Below are positions 15,252-24,002 of a DNA stretch of 64,000 nucleotides, piece after piece. The notes beneath the pieces are model-generated. The model made no database searches, was not told the origin of the DNA, and saw only the letters and a program-made list of their open reading frames with translations. Origin of the DNA: Nocardioides sp. zg-DK7169. GTDB lineage: Bacteria > Actinomycetota > Actinomycetes > Propionibacteriales > Nocardioidaceae. The stretch lies in contig NZ_JABJRA010000009.1 in the NCBI RefSeq assembly GCF_013155365.1, forward strand, positions 171,146 to 235,145, in the 5' to 3' direction. The position numbers and the translations under genes were made by a program. Each line of letters starts with the position of its first letter. Position 1 is the first letter of the stretch.

Positions 15252-16199
15252 ATGAGGGTGGGGGACGCAGGGAGGTGGCGCGAGGGGGCGTGGCTGGCGG
15301 AGGTCCGGGAATGGGTGGGCGAGCGGCTCGGGGAGCGGGGGCTGAGCGTCACCGGGCCGGTCGAGCAGCCGCACGTCGTGCCCTGGTCGACAGTCCTGCG
15401 CTTCCCCACCGACACGGGCCCGGTGTGGTTCAAGGCCAACGACGCCTCCATGCACCACGAGGCCGGCCTGGTCGCCCTGCTCGCGGCCCGCTTCCCCGAC
15501 CGGGTGCCGCCGCTGCTCGCCACCGACCCGGCCCGCGGCTGGATGCTGATGGCCGACGCCGGCACCCGCCTGCGCGAGGTGATCCCCGTGGAGCGCAGCC
15601 TCACGCGGTGGTACGACGTGCTGGACGCCGTCGCCCGGATCCAGGTCGGCACCCTCGACGCGGTCGAGGAGATGCTCGCCCTGGGCGTGCCGGACCTGTG
15701 CCTGCCCCGCCTCGTCGAGCGGTACGACGACCTGGTCGGCAGCCTCGACGTACCCGCGCGCTTCCGCTCCGCCACGCCGTACGTCGCGGAGCTGGTCGCC
15801 GCCCTGGAGGGCCACGGCGTCCCCGCCGGGCTCAACCACGACGACCTCCACGACGGCCAGGTCTTCCTCGGCGCCGGCCGGCACCTGGTCCTCGACTGGG
15901 GCGACGCCTGCATCACCCATCCGTTCTTCGTGCTCTCGGTGGTGCTGGAGGGCCAGGTCGCCTGGGGCCTCGACGACGTCGAGGGCTCCGTCGACATCGC
16001 GCCGTTCCGCGACGCCTACCTCGCGCCCTGGGCCGAGGCCCTCCCCGGGACCGACCTGGTCGCGGTCACCGACGCGGCCCTGCGCCTGGGCTGGGCGGCA
16101 CGCGCCGTCAACGGGCACGTCGCCGCCGACGTCCCCGACGACGCCGAGCGCACCCTCACCAGGCTGCAGATGTTCCTTGACGGCCGGGTCGCGGACTGA
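15252..16199 (+). CDS. APH-like phosphotransferase family protein
   Basis: This is a 315-residue protein of the aminoglycoside phosphotransferase (kinase-like) fold. A beta-rich N-lobe (VVPWSTVLRFPTDTGPVWFKAN, with the ATP-site Lys) precedes an alpha-helical C-lobe. The catalytic loop is LNHDDLHDGQ and the metal-binding motif LVLDWGDA. The nucleotide-binding and catalytic residues look intact. Homologues are generally annotated only as phosphotransferases. The ATG at 15252 abuts GAGGGGG; a GTG at 15258 would give a better spacing to that site and may be the true start. The second repeat element ends immediately upstream. Substrate unknown. Confidence 0.8.
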   Translation: MRVGDAGRWREGAWLAEVREWVGERLGERGLSVTGPVEQPHVVPWSTVLRFPTDTGPVWFKANDASMHHEAGLVALLAARFPDRVPPLLATDPARGWMLMADAGTRLREVIPVERSLTRWYDVLDAVARIQVGTLDAVEEMLALGVPDLCLPRLVERYDDLVGSLDVPARFRSATPYVAELVAALEGHGVPAGLNHDDLHDGQVFLGAGRHLVLDWGDACITHPFFVLSVVLEGQVAWGLDDVEGSVDIAPFRDAYLAPWAEALPGTDLVAVTDAALRLGWAARAVNGHVAADVPDDAERTLTRLQMFLDGRVAD

Positions 16200-16203
16200 G
16201 CGC

Positions 16204-16809
16204 TCAGGCCCGCCGCGACTCCAGCACCCGGAACCCCTTGGCGCTCGCCAGCCGCGTCGTCGGGTAGCCCTGCTCCCCCAGCCAGCGCTGGAGGGAGTCG
16301 CCGCCGAGGTTCTTGCCGACCACCATCACCGCGCGCCCGTCCGGCGCGAGCAGCGCGAACCAGGTCAGCAGCAGCGCGTGCAGCGCCTCCTTGCCGATCC
16401 GGATGGGCGGGTTCGACCAGATCTCGTCGTACGTCGCGTCCGGGTCGACGGCGTCCGGGGTGAGCGCCCGGTAGCGGTCGGTGACCCCGAGGGCGGCGGC
16501 GTTCTCGTTGGCCAGCAGCACCGCGCGCTCGTTGACGTCGACCGCGGTGACGTCCGCGCCGGGGACCACCGTGGCGATGGCGAGCCCGATGACGCCGTAT
16601 CCGCAGCCGAGGTCGAGGACCCGGCCCGGGCCGGGCGGCTCGGTCTCGCGGAACAGCACCGCGGTCCCGATGTCGAGGCGCCCCTGCGCGAAGACGCCGC
16701 TGCCGCTGGTGAGGCGCAGCTCGCGCCCCCAGACGTCGGCCACGACCGGCTTGCGGGTGAACGCGACCGTCGGGTCCGCGCTGAAGTAGTGCTCGTCGTC
16801 GGTGCTCAC
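16204..16809 (-). CDS. Class I SAM-dependent methyltransferase, RsmC-like
   Basis: This 201-residue methyltransferase has motif I VLDLGCGYGVIG, the acidic loop DVTAVDVNERAV and motif IV SNPPIRIGKEALH. The NPPxRxGK form and single-domain length resemble the catalytic half of RsmC, the 16S rRNA guanine-N2 methyltransferase, and related actinobacterial proteins. It lacks the N-terminal pseudo-methyltransferase domain of E. coli RsmC. The GTG start overlaps the truA stop (GTGA), so the two RNA-modification genes form an operon. The target base is inferred from family only. Confidence 0.8.
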   Translation of the reverse strand: MSTDDEHYFSADPTVAFTRKPVVADVWGRELRLTSGSGVFAQGRLDIGTAVLFRETEPPGPGRVLDLGCGYGVIGLAIATVVPGADVTAVDVNERAVLLANENAAALGVTDRYRALTPDAVDPDATYDEIWSNPPIRIGKEALHALLLTWFALLAPDGRAVMVVGKNLGGDSLQRWLGEQGYPTTRLASAKGFRVLESRRA

Positions 16810-17651
16810 GCGTCGATCGCCTCCCGTCGGGCGCGGGTCATCTCGGCGCGCGCCGCCAGCTCGTCGTCGACCGGGTAGCCGACCTCCTCCAGGGTCAGCC
16901 CGTGGGCGTGGGCCACCGTCACCGAGGGGTCGCGCCGGCGCGCGGCCAGCACCTCCCCCGCCCACGGCACCGGGCGCCGCCCCTCGCCGACCGCGATCAC
17001 GCAGCCGACCATCGCGCGCACCTGGCTGTGGCAGAACGCGTCGGCCTTCACGGTGGCCTCCAGGACGCCGTCGTCGCGGCGCTCCCAGTCGAAGCCGCCC
17101 AGCACCCGCACGGTCGTGGCCCCTTCGCGCTGGCGGCAGAACGCCGCGAAGTCGTGGTGGCCGACCAGCAGCGCGGAGGCCTCGCGGAGCAGCTCGACGT
17201 CGAGCGGGCGCGGCCAGGCGACGACGTGGTGGCGGGTCAGCGGGTCGAGCGACTCCGCCCGGTCGGCGATGCGGTAGACGTAGCGGCGCCACAGCGCGGA
17301 GAACCGGGCGTCGAAGGCGCCGGAGACCTCCCGCACCCGGCGCACCCGGATGTCGGGCGGCAGGATGCCGTTGAGCCGGCGCACCAGCGCCACCGGTGCG
17401 GGATCGCGGGAGCGCCCGACGGAGGACGCCAGGGCGTCCGCGGGCACGTCGAGGTGCGCGACCTGCCCGCGTGCGTGCACCCCGGTGTCGGTGCGCCCGG
17501 CGCACACGACCCGCACCTGCGGCAGCCGCAGCGTGGTCACCAGTGCCGACGTCAGCTCGCCCTGCACGGTGCGCAGGCCCGGCTGGGCCGCCCAGCCGTG
17601 GAAGTCGGTGCCGTCGTAGGCGAGGTCGATCCGGATCCGCACGTGGTGCAT
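16806..17651 (-). CDS. truA: tRNA pseudouridine(38-40) synthase TruA
   Basis: This 281-residue TruA forms pseudouridine in the tRNA anticodon stem-loop. The catalytic Asp is at position 55 in AGRTDTGVHA, with conserved IDLAYDGTDFHGWAAQPG at the N terminus and YRI, VGHHDFAAFC and ATVKADAFCHSQVRAMVG further on. Length is normal. An ATG at 17651 directly abuts GAGAGG, while a GTG three codons later would have a 9-nt spacing, so the start is uncertain by 9 bp. In many actinobacteria truA follows rplQ; here it is about 3 kb away on the same strand. Confidence 0.94.
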   Translation of the reverse strand: MHHVRIRIDLAYDGTDFHGWAAQPGLRTVQGELTSALVTTLRLPQVRVVCAGRTDTGVHARGQVAHLDVPADALASSVGRSRDPAPVALVRRLNGILPPDIRVRRVREVSGAFDARFSALWRRYVYRIADRAESLDPLTRHHVVAWPRPLDVELLREASALLVGHHDFAAFCRQREGATTVRVLGGFDWERRDDGVLEATVKADAFCHSQVRAMVGCVIAVGEGRRPVPWAGEVLAARRRDPSVTVAHAHGLTLEEVGYPVDDELAARAEMTRARREAIDA

Positions 17652-17681
17652 CCTCTCAGGCCGCGCAGGCCACCCGCACGC

Positions 17682-18608
17682 TCAGGTCGGGCTGCCCACC
17701 TCGGCGCGGTACGGCGGGTCCGCACCCGGACGCGTCGTGGCCAGGGCGCCCGCGCGCACGGCGTGGGTGAGCACCTTCGTGCGGTGCCGCCGCGGCAGCG
17801 CGGCGATCCGCTCCGCGGCGCCGGGTCCGACCAGCCCGCGGGCCCACAGCGCGTCGAGCAGGGCGGCCGAGAAGGTGTCGCCGGCGCCGATCGTGTCGAC
17901 GACCTCGACCGTGGGCGCCGCCACCGAGACGGACCTCCCGCTGCCGTGCCAGGTCGCGCCCGCCGCGCCGCGGGTGAGGACCACCGCGACCGGTCCGAGG
18001 GAGAGCAGCCGCGCAACGGCCTCGTCCTCGCTCAGCTCCGGGTAGACCGCGAGGAGGTCCTCGTCGCTGGCCTTGACCAGGTCGGCCAGCGCCACGACCC
18101 GCTCCACGGCGGCGGCGAGCTCCTCGCCCGAGCCGGTGAGCACCGGTCGCGCGTTGACGTCGTAGGTGACCAGCGCGGTGCCGCGCAGCCGGCGCAGCGT
18201 CGCGAGCACCTCCTCGGCGCCGGGCGCGAGCACGGCGGCGAGCGAGCAGGCGTGCACCGCCAGCGGCGCCGGCTCGGCGGGCACCGGGGTCAGGACCCAC
18301 TCGAGGTCGAGCTCGTAGCGCGCGGCGCCCTCGGCGTCGAGCACCGCCCGCGCGCTGGCGGTCCGCTCGATGGTCTCGGGGTCGACGGCCAGCGACACCC
18401 GGTCGCGACCCAGGTAGGTCGCGACGATCGCGCCGTAGCGGTCGTCGGCCAGTGCCGTGGCCAGGCGCACCGGTCGGTCCAGCCGCGCCAGGGCGACCGC
18501 GACGTTGGCGGCGCTGCCGCCGGGGTGCTCACGCCGACTGCCGTCGGCATGCTCGACCACGTCGACCAGGGACTCCCCCACCACCAGCACGTCACCGTCC
18601 GCCACCAT
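17682..18608 (-). CDS. PfkB family carbohydrate kinase
   Basis: This is a 308-residue ribokinase/fructokinase-type sugar kinase. The N-terminal substrate motif is PGGSAANVAVALARLD (30-45). The C-terminal PfkB signature is VDTIGAGDTFSAALLDAL, with catalytic Asp244. The first residues VLVVGESLVDVV are the usual first strand. It should phosphorylate a sugar such as fructose using ATP in the cytoplasm. AGGAGG precedes the start closely (ATG 18608, with a GTG three bases on). It stands upstream of truA by 30 bp and may share a transcript. The sugar is not identifiable from sequence. Confidence 0.88.
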   Translation of the reverse strand: MVADGDVLVVGESLVDVVEHADGSRREHPGGSAANVAVALARLDRPVRLATALADDRYGAIVATYLGRDRVSLAVDPETIERTASARAVLDAEGAARYELDLEWVLTPVPAEPAPLAVHACSLAAVLAPGAEEVLATLRRLRGTALVTYDVNARPVLTGSGEELAAAVERVVALADLVKASDEDLLAVYPELSEDEAVARLLSLGPVAVVLTRGAAGATWHGSGRSVSVAAPTVEVVDTIGAGDTFSAALLDALWARGLVGPGAAERIAALPRRHRTKVLTHAVRAGALATTRPGADPPYRAEVGSPT

Positions 18609-18701
18609 GCCTCCTGCCTACCACGCCGCGGCGACGCACCGCGGTCCCGCCCGCCTCCACAGCCCCGGCGCCCGGCTCCGCGGACCGGGGGTGCGCCGGG
18701 C

Positions 18702-18707
18702 TAGCGT
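18702..18707 (+). promoter_or_regulatory. Leaderless -10 box for GntR gene
   Basis: TAGCGT lies 6 nt before the ATG at 18714, and no Shine-Dalgarno is present. This fits a leaderless transcript. Confidence 0.55.
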
Positions 18708-18713
18708 GCCCCC

Positions 18714-19085
18714 ATGCCGCCGAGCCCCACGATCCTCCCGCTCGACCCGGACTCCCCCGTCGCGCCGTACGAGCAGCTGCGCGCCCAGGTCGCCAGCCGT
18801 GCCGCCGCGGGCGCCCTGCCGGCCGGCACCCGGCTGCCGACGGTGCGGGCGCTCGCCGCCGAGCTCGGGGTCGCCGCCAACACCGTGGCCCGGGCATACC
18901 GCGAGCTCGAGGGTGACGGCGTCGTGGTCACCGAGGGCCGGCGCGGCACGTTCGTGGCCTCCGGCGCCCCGGCCGCGAGCGACGCCGCGCAGCGGGCGGC
19001 CGCCGCCTACGTCGCCGAGGCCCGGCGCCTGGGCCTGACCCGCGCCGAGGCGGTCCGCCTCCTCGAGTCCGGCTGGGGCGCGTGA
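18714..19085 (+). CDS. GntR family regulator, YhcF/YtrA type
   Basis: This is a 123-residue short GntR protein. It has a winged helix (residues about 12-78, with PYEQLRAQVASRAAAGALPA and ELGVAANTVARAYRELEGDG) and a short C-terminal helical tail for dimerisation. No ligand-binding domain is present, which defines the YhcF/YtrA subgroup, often regulators of neighbouring ABC transporters or stress genes. No transporter is adjacent here. The DUF2786 gene starts 4 bp downstream and is probably co-transcribed. A TAGCGT box 6 nt before the ATG suggests a leaderless mRNA. Confidence 0.88.
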   Translation: MPPSPTILPLDPDSPVAPYEQLRAQVASRAAAGALPAGTRLPTVRALAAELGVAANTVARAYRELEGDGVVVTEGRRGTFVASGAPAASDAAQRAAAAYVAEARRLGLTRAEAVRLLESGWGA

Positions 19086-19089
19086 GCCG

Positions 19090-19845
19090 ATGAGCACCAC
19101 CGGTCCGCCCCTGCTCGACGACCAGCACCCGATCCTGGCCAAGGTCCGCAAGCTGCTGGCCAAGGCCGAGGACCCGGCCGCGACCGAGCACGAGGCCGAG
19201 GTCTACACCGCCAAGGCGACCGCCCTGATCGCGTCGTACGGCGTGGACGCCGCGCTGCTCTCGCGTGCCGACCCCGCGGCCGATCCGGTCGGCGACCTCC
19301 AGGTCGGCGTGGACGCGCCGTACGCCGCCGACAAGGCCGACCTGCTGGCGACCGTGGCCACCGCGCTGCGCTGCCAGGTGGTGATGCGCACCCGCCGCGG
19401 CCCGGACGGCAAGGAGATCTCCCTGCACGTCTTCGGTCACCGCAGTGACCTGGAGCGCGCGGAGATCATCTGGACCAGCCTGCTCCTGCAGTCCGCGACC
19501 GGCCTGCTGCGCACCCCGGTGCCGCGCGGCGAGCACCCCGCGGCGTTCCGGCGCTCCTGGCTGGCCGGCTTCCGCCTGGCCGTGGGGCGCCGGCTCACCG
19601 AGGCCGAGGACCGTGCCCGTCTCGACGCCGACGCGCGCCAGGGTGACGGGCCCGGCGCGAGCCTGGTGCTCGCCGACCGCGGCGAGCTGGTGCGCGGCGC
19701 GGTGGAGGCGGCCTACCCCGACGCCCGCGCCGCCCGGGCACGCACGCTCTCGGGCTCCGGCGGCGCCGACGGCTGGGCGGCGGGCCAGCGTGCCGACCTC
19801 GGCGCCCGGCGGATGCCGCGCGCACCCCGCGCGCTGCGTCGCTGA
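19090..19845 (+). CDS. DUF2786 domain protein
   Basis: This 251-residue protein has the DUF2786 domain near its N terminus: ILAKVRKLLAKAEDPAATEHEAEVY within residues 14-60, which normally forms two helices. The rest is a helical and basic region with a second conserved stretch (HVFGHRSDLERAEIIWTSLL). The C terminus is Arg-rich. Function of the family is unknown, and some members occur in phages. It follows the GntR gene by 4 bp, so an operon is likely. A perfect 11-bp hairpin terminator follows. Confidence 0.85.
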   Translation: MSTTGPPLLDDQHPILAKVRKLLAKAEDPAATEHEAEVYTAKATALIASYGVDAALLSRADPAADPVGDLQVGVDAPYAADKADLLATVATALRCQVVMRTRRGPDGKEISLHVFGHRSDLERAEIIWTSLLLQSATGLLRTPVPRGEHPAAFRRSWLAGFRLAVGRRLTEAEDRARLDADARQGDGPGASLVLADRGELVRGAVEAAYPDARAARARTLSGSGGADGWAAGQRADLGARRMPRAPRALRR

Positions 19846-19872
19846 GCCCGGGAGCCGACACCCGCCACATGA

Positions 19873-19910
19873 CACCGGCCCGCCACCCCCGAAGGGGCAG
19901 CGGGCCGGTG
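19873..19910. terminator. Bidirectional hairpin terminator
   Basis: CACCGGCCCGC (19873-19883) pairs perfectly with GCGGGCCGGTG (19900-19910), with an inner CCCC/GGGG hairpin. It lies between the ends of the convergent DUF2786 and rplQ genes and can serve both. Confidence 0.85.
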
Positions 19911-19927
19911 CTCGGCGTGAGCGGTGC

Positions 19928-20443
19928 TCAGGCCTTGTTCTCGTCCTCGGCGGCCGGGGCGTCCTCGGCGGGGGTCTCCTCCGCAGCAGCGGGGGTCTCC
20001 TCGACGGTGGTCTCCTCGGCCGGGGTCTCCTCGGCGACCGGGGCGGCCGGAGCAGCCTTGGTCGTCTTGGGGGCCGACGGGGTGTACGCCTCGGTCACGA
20101 GCTCGATGACCGCCATGGGGGCGTTGTCGCCCTTGCGGGGGTTGATCTTCGTGATCCGGGTGTAGCCACCCGGACGCTCGGCGAAGGTCGGCGCGATCTC
20201 GGTGAAGAGGTGGTGCACGACACCCTTGTCGCGGATGGTCTTGAGGACCTCGCGACGGTTGTGGATGTCACCCTTCTTCGCCTTGGTGATCAGCTTCTCC
20301 GCGTGCGGACGCAGCGCACGCGCCCGCGACTCGGTCGTGGTGATCCGGCCGTGCTCGAAGAGCTGGGTGGCCAGGTTCGCCAGGATCAGGCGCTGGTGCG
20401 CCGGGCTGCCGCCGAGGCGGGCGCCCTTGGTGGGCTTCGGCAT
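19928..20443 (-). CDS. rplQ: 50S ribosomal protein L17
   Basis: This is a 171-residue L17. Residues 1-118 are the conserved domain ([20 protein letters not shown], then [20 protein letters not shown]). They are followed by an acidic Ala/Pro/Glu-rich tail of about 50 residues with repeated EETPAEE-like segments, common in actinobacterial L17 and presumably disordered. L17 lines the polypeptide exit area of the 50S subunit. It is the last gene of the infA-rpmJ-rpsM-rpsK-rpsD-rpoA-rplQ block, 74 bp downstream of rpoA. Confidence 0.97.
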   Translation of the reverse strand: MPKPTKGARLGGSPAHQRLILANLATQLFEHGRITTTESRARALRPHAEKLITKAKKGDIHNRREVLKTIRDKGVVHHLFTEIAPTFAERPGGYTRITKINPRKGDNAPMAVIELVTEAYTPSAPKTTKAAPAAPVAEETPAEETTVEETPAAAEETPAEDAPAAEDENKA

Positions 20444-20517
20444 GTCTCTCTCGTTCCTCCCCGGCCGTACGAGGTACCGGGGTAGTAGGCCGGCGGCAGG
20501 CGCCGCCGGTCAGTGGG

Positions 20518-21534
20518 TCAGTACTGCTCGTCCTCGACGAAGGTGTCGTCGTCGTCGTCGCCGTACGCCGCCAGGGCGGCGTGCGGGTCGAAGCCGGGCG
20601 CGCTGTCCTTGAGGGACAGGCCCATCTCGACCAGCTTGGCCTTGACCTCGTCGATCGACTTCGCACCGAAGTTGCGGATGTCGAGCAGGTCCTGCTCCGA
20701 GCGGCTGATGAGCTCACCCACGGTGTGGATGCCCTCGCGCTTGAGGCAGTTGTAGGAGCGGACGGTCAGCTGGAGGTCCTCGACCGGGAGGGCGAGGTCC
20801 GCAGCCAGCTGCTCGTCGACCGGCGACGGGCCGATGTCGATGCCCTCGGCCTCGACGTTCAGCTCACGCGCCAGGCCGAAGAGCTCGACCAGGGTCTTGC
20901 CCGCCGAGGCGATCGCGTCGCGGGGACGGATCGACGGCTTGGTCTCCACATCGATGACCAGCTTGTCGAAGTCGGTGCGCTGCTCGACACGCGTGGCCTC
21001 GACCTTGTAGGTCACCTTCAGCACGGGGCTGTAGATCGAGTCGACCGGGATCCGGCCGATCTCGTTGTCGGCACCCTTGTTCTGGACGGCGGAGACGTAG
21101 CCACGGCCACGCTCCACGACCAGCTCCATCTCCAGCTTGCCCTTGTCGGACAGCGTGGCGATCTTGAGGTCGGGGTTGTGCACCTCGACACCGGCCGGCG
21201 GGGTGATGTCCGCCGCGGTGACGTCGCCCGAGCCCGACTTGCGCAGGTACATGGTGACCGGCTCGTCGTGCTCGGAGGAGACGACCAGGGCCTTGAGGTT
21301 GAGGATGATCTCGGTGAGGTCCTCCTTCACACCCTCAACGGTGGAGAACTCGTGCAGCACCCCGTCGACCTTGATGCTCGTGACCGAGGCACCGGGGATC
21401 GACGACAGCAGGGTGCGGCGCAGCGAGTTGCCGAGGGTGTAGCCGAAGCCGGGCTCCAGGGGCTCGATCACGAACCGCGAGCGGAACTCGTCGACGGACT
21501 CTTCCGACAGGGTGGGGCGCTGTGCGATAAGCAC
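20518..21534 (-). CDS. rpoA: DNA-directed RNA polymerase subunit alpha
   Basis: This is a 338-residue alpha subunit. The N-terminal assembly domain ([20 protein letters not shown], then [19 protein letters not shown]) and the alpha-CTD with tandem HhH ([34 protein letters not shown]) are complete, ending in an acidic tail. I chose the GTG at 21534, giving the conserved start (M/V)LIAQRPTL with GGAAAGGA about 9 nt upstream. An ATG 24 bp further up would add eight non-conserved residues. It lies between rpsD and rplQ as usual. Confidence 0.97.
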   Translation of the reverse strand: MLIAQRPTLSEESVDEFRSRFVIEPLEPGFGYTLGNSLRRTLLSSIPGASVTSIKVDGVLHEFSTVEGVKEDLTEIILNLKALVVSSEHDEPVTMYLRKSGSGDVTAADITPPAGVEVHNPDLKIATLSDKGKLEMELVVERGRGYVSAVQNKGADNEIGRIPVDSIYSPVLKVTYKVEATRVEQRTDFDKLVIDVETKPSIRPRDAIASAGKTLVELFGLARELNVEAEGIDIGPSPVDEQLAADLALPVEDLQLTVRSYNCLKREGIHTVGELISRSEQDLLDIRNFGAKSIDEVKAKLVEMGLSLKDSAPGFDPHAALAAYGDDDDDTFVEDEQY

Positions 21535-21608
21535 TGGTGGTGTCCTTTCCGGGCCCACCCGCTATTTGACGGGCCCGAACGTGCTGAGTGACGGAAGGGT
21601 GGAAGGAG

Positions 21609-22217
21609 TTACTTCTTCGAGTAGTACTCGACGATGAGCTGCTCCTGCACCGGGAGGTCGATCTGCGCCCGGACGGGAAGCTGGTGGACCAGCACCCGCA
21701 TGCGAGAGGGAATCGCCTCGAGCCAAGCGGGAACCACGCGCTCGCCGTGGGTCTCGCGAGCCACGATGAACGGGGTCATCTCGAGGGACTTCTCGCGCAC
21801 GTCGATCACGTCGTACTGCGACACCTGGTACGACGGGATGTCGACCTTCTTGCCGTTGACCAGGAAGTGGCCGTGCACGACGAGCTGACGGGCGTGGCGA
21901 CGCGTCCGGGCGAACCCGGCACGGTAGACCACGTTGTCGAGGCGGCACTCCAGCAGCTGGAGCAGGTTGTCGCCGGTCTTGCCCGAACGACGCGAGGCCT
22001 CGACGTAGTAGTTGTGGAACTGCTTCTCGAGGACGCCGTAGGTGAAGCGAGCCTTCTGCTTCTCCTGCAGCTGCGAGCGGTACTCGCTCTCCTTGATACG
22101 CGCGCGGCCGTGCTGGCCGGGAGCGTAGGGACGACGCTCGAAAGCCTGGTCGCCACCAACGAGGTCAACACCGAGACGGCGCGACTTCTTGGTCATGGGG
22201 CCGGTGTAACGGGCCAT
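21609..22217 (-). CDS. rpsD: 30S ribosomal protein S4
   Basis: This is a 202-residue S4, primary 16S rRNA binder and part of the mRNA entry channel. The N terminus MARYTGPMTKKSRRLGVDL lacks the four-cysteine zinc site of the C+ type, so this is the zinc-independent form. The S4 RNA-binding motif is RLDNVVYRAGFARTRRHARQ. It lies 32 bp downstream of rpsK and 74 bp upstream of rpoA. Confidence 0.97.
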   Translation of the reverse strand: MARYTGPMTKKSRRLGVDLVGGDQAFERRPYAPGQHGRARIKESEYRSQLQEKQKARFTYGVLEKQFHNYYVEASRRSGKTGDNLLQLLECRLDNVVYRAGFARTRRHARQLVVHGHFLVNGKKVDIPSYQVSQYDVIDVREKSLEMTPFIVARETHGERVVPAWLEAIPSRMRVLVHQLPVRAQIDLPVQEQLIVEYYSKK

Positions 22218-22249
22218 TTCTCAAAGTCTCCTGTTCAGTCTCGGGCGAA

Positions 22250-22657
22250 TCAGACGCGACGGCGCTTGGGCGGCCGGCATCCGTTGTGGGGCGTGGGGGT
22301 GACGTCCTGGATGGTGCCGACCTCGAGGCCGATGGCACCAAGCGAACGGATCGCCGTCTCACGACCCGAGCCCGGGCCCTTGACGAAGACGTCGATCTTC
22401 TTCATCCCGTGCTCCATCGCCCGACGACCGGCAGCCTCGGCTGCCATCTGCGCGGCGAACGGGGTGGACTTGCGCGAGCCCTTGAAGCCGACGGTGCCGG
22501 CGGAGGCCCACGAGATGACCGCACCGGTGGGGTCGGTGATGGTCACGATGGTGTTGTTGAACGTGCTCTTGATGTGGGCTTCGCCCTGAGCGACGTTCTT
22601 CTTCTCCTTGCGGCGCACCTTCTTGGCGCCAGCCGCGTTGCGGCTCTTGGGAGGCAT
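22250..22657 (-). CDS. rpsK: 30S ribosomal protein S11
   Basis: This is a 135-residue S11 of the small-subunit platform. The conserved core runs from [20 protein letters not shown] to the C-terminal [18 protein letters not shown]. The N terminus ([20 protein letters not shown]) is basic as usual. It lies between rpsM and rpsD with 67 and 32 bp gaps. Confidence 0.97.
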   Translation of the reverse strand: MPPKSRNAAGAKKVRRKEKKNVAQGEAHIKSTFNNTIVTITDPTGAVISWASAGTVGFKGSRKSTPFAAQMAAEAAGRRAMEHGMKKIDVFVKGPGSGRETAIRSLGAIGLEVGTIQDVTPTPHNGCRPPKRRRV

Positions 22658-22724
22658 TCAGAATCTCCTGGAAGTAGCTGGTCTGGGTGTGCTGAAGATC
22701 AGTGGTTCGCCGTGAGGCGGAACG

Positions 22725-23099
22725 TCACTTGGCCTTCTTCTTGCCGGCAACCGTGCGCTTCGGGCCCTTGCGGGTACGAGCGTTGGTCTTGGTGCGCTGG
22801 CCACGGACGGGGAGACCCATGCGGTGGCGGCGACCCTGGTAGCTGCCGATCTCGATCTTGCGACGGATGTCGGCCTGGACCTCGCGACGGAGGTCACCCT
22901 CGATCTTGTGGTTGGCTTCGATGGCGTCGCGGAGCTTGACCAGCTCTTCGTCGCCCAGCTCGTGCACGCGGAGGTTCGGGTTGATACCCGTCTCGGCGAG
23001 CAGGTTCTGGGCGGAGGTACGGCCGATGCCGTAGATGTAGGTGAGTGCGATCTCGATGCGCTTGTCACGCGGGAGGTCCACACCAACGAGGCGTGCCAT
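22725..23099 (-). CDS. rpsM: 30S ribosomal protein S13
   Basis: This is a 124-residue S13, which contacts the P-site tRNA and forms bridge B1 with the 50S subunit. [19 protein letters not shown] opens it, and [20 protein letters not shown] near the end is the characteristic basic tail. It is separated from rpmJ by a 191-bp gap, the longest inside this block. Confidence 0.97.
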   Translation of the reverse strand: MARLVGVDLPRDKRIEIALTYIYGIGRTSAQNLLAETGINPNLRVHELGDEELVKLRDAIEANHKIEGDLRREVQADIRRKIEIGSYQGRRHRMGLPVRGQRTKTNARTRKGPKRTVAGKKKAK

Positions 23100-23290
23100 G
23101 TCTGGCGTTGTCCCTTCGGTTGTTCGCAGAGGTTTCTGGTCGTGCCGCGCCCCCGCCCTCGTCGACGGGGCTCCGGCCCACTGCTCCGGAGGTGGCTGAC
23201 GGCGGTACCGGGATCCGGTCCTACCGCGTAGCGGTCACGTAGTGATGTTCAGTTGTGGGGCACTGCTGGGTGCTGCGAGGGCGTGAGCCC

Positions 23291-23404
23291 TCAGCCCTGC
23301 CGCTGCTTGTGACGCGGGTTCTCGCAGATCACCATGACCCGGCCGTGGCGACGAATCACCTTGCACTTGTCACAGATGGCCTTGACGCTGGGCTTGACCT
23401 TCAT
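23291..23404 (-). CDS. rpmJ: 50S ribosomal protein L36
   Basis: This is a 37-residue L36. Translation gives [20 protein letters not shown] followed by [17 protein letters not shown]. The zinc ribbon ligands Cys11, Cys14, Cys27 and His32 are all present, so this is the zinc-containing (C+) paralogue. It lies 71 bp downstream of infA and 191 bp upstream of rpsM, its usual neighbours. Confidence 0.96.
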   Translation of the reverse strand: MKVKPSVKAICDKCKVIRRHGRVMVICENPRHKQRQG

Positions 23405-23475
23405 CTGAGGTCCTTTCCGGTATCGGCTGCGCTGGTTCGCACAGTGAGACCGCCACTGCGTTCAGTGGACGAGGC

Positions 23476-23697
23476 TCACTTGTACCGGTAGACGATGCGA
23501 CCTCGCGTGAGGTCGTACGGGGAGAGCTCCACCACCACGCGGTCCTCGGGGAGGATCCGGATGTAGTGCTGACGCATCTTCCCGCTGATGTGGGCGAGAA
23601 CCTTGTGGCCATTGCTCAGCTCGACGCGGAACATGGCATTCGGCAGGGCCTCCACGACGGTGCCCTCGATCTCGATCACGCCTTCTTTCTTCGGCAT
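23476..23697 (-). CDS. infA: Translation initiation factor IF-1
   Basis: This is a 73-residue OB-fold protein that binds the 30S A site. It is conserved throughout, from [19 protein letters not shown] to [15 protein letters not shown] chose the ATG at 23697 because it gives the family start MPKKEGVIE; an ATG three codons up is less likely. It heads the block that ends with rplQ. A TAGACT -10 candidate lies about 230 bp upstream (23930-23935, minus strand). Confidence 0.97.
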   Translation of the reverse strand: MPKKEGVIEIEGTVVEALPNAMFRVELSNGHKVLAHISGKMRQHYIRILPEDRVVVELSPYDLTRGRIVYRYK

Positions 23698-24002
23698 GTC
23701 CTCCACAATCTGTAGTGCTGGTGTCTACCGCTCTGTGCACCGGACGGCGGCCATGGGACCGCATCCGGGTGGCCCGGGAACCTCCCGCGACGGGTGTCGC
23801 GGGTGGACCTCGTGCGGCCGCTCCTGGAACCTCTAGCCGACCACGCCGCACCGCTCACGAGGAGAGATGAGGCGCCGATCGGGCAGCCACGAGGCACCAG
23901 ACAGCAGACCCACGTTGGGCCGACACGCCAGTCTAGTCAAAGGCTGTGACGAAAGACCAATCCGTGCCTGTGTGCGTGCCGCTGGCGCCACGCCGGGTCG
24001 GT
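23698..24002. promoter_or_regulatory. 305-bp leader/promoter region of the infA block
   Basis: No gene is visible. On the minus strand there is a TAGACT -10 candidate (forward 23930-23935) in a locally AT-richer stretch, with TTGGTC (forward 23955-23960) upstream at a long 19-bp spacing. That leaves a leader of about 225 nt before infA. The region separates infA from the flavin oxidoreductase gene, so the infA-rplQ block probably has its own promoter. Confidence 0.45.
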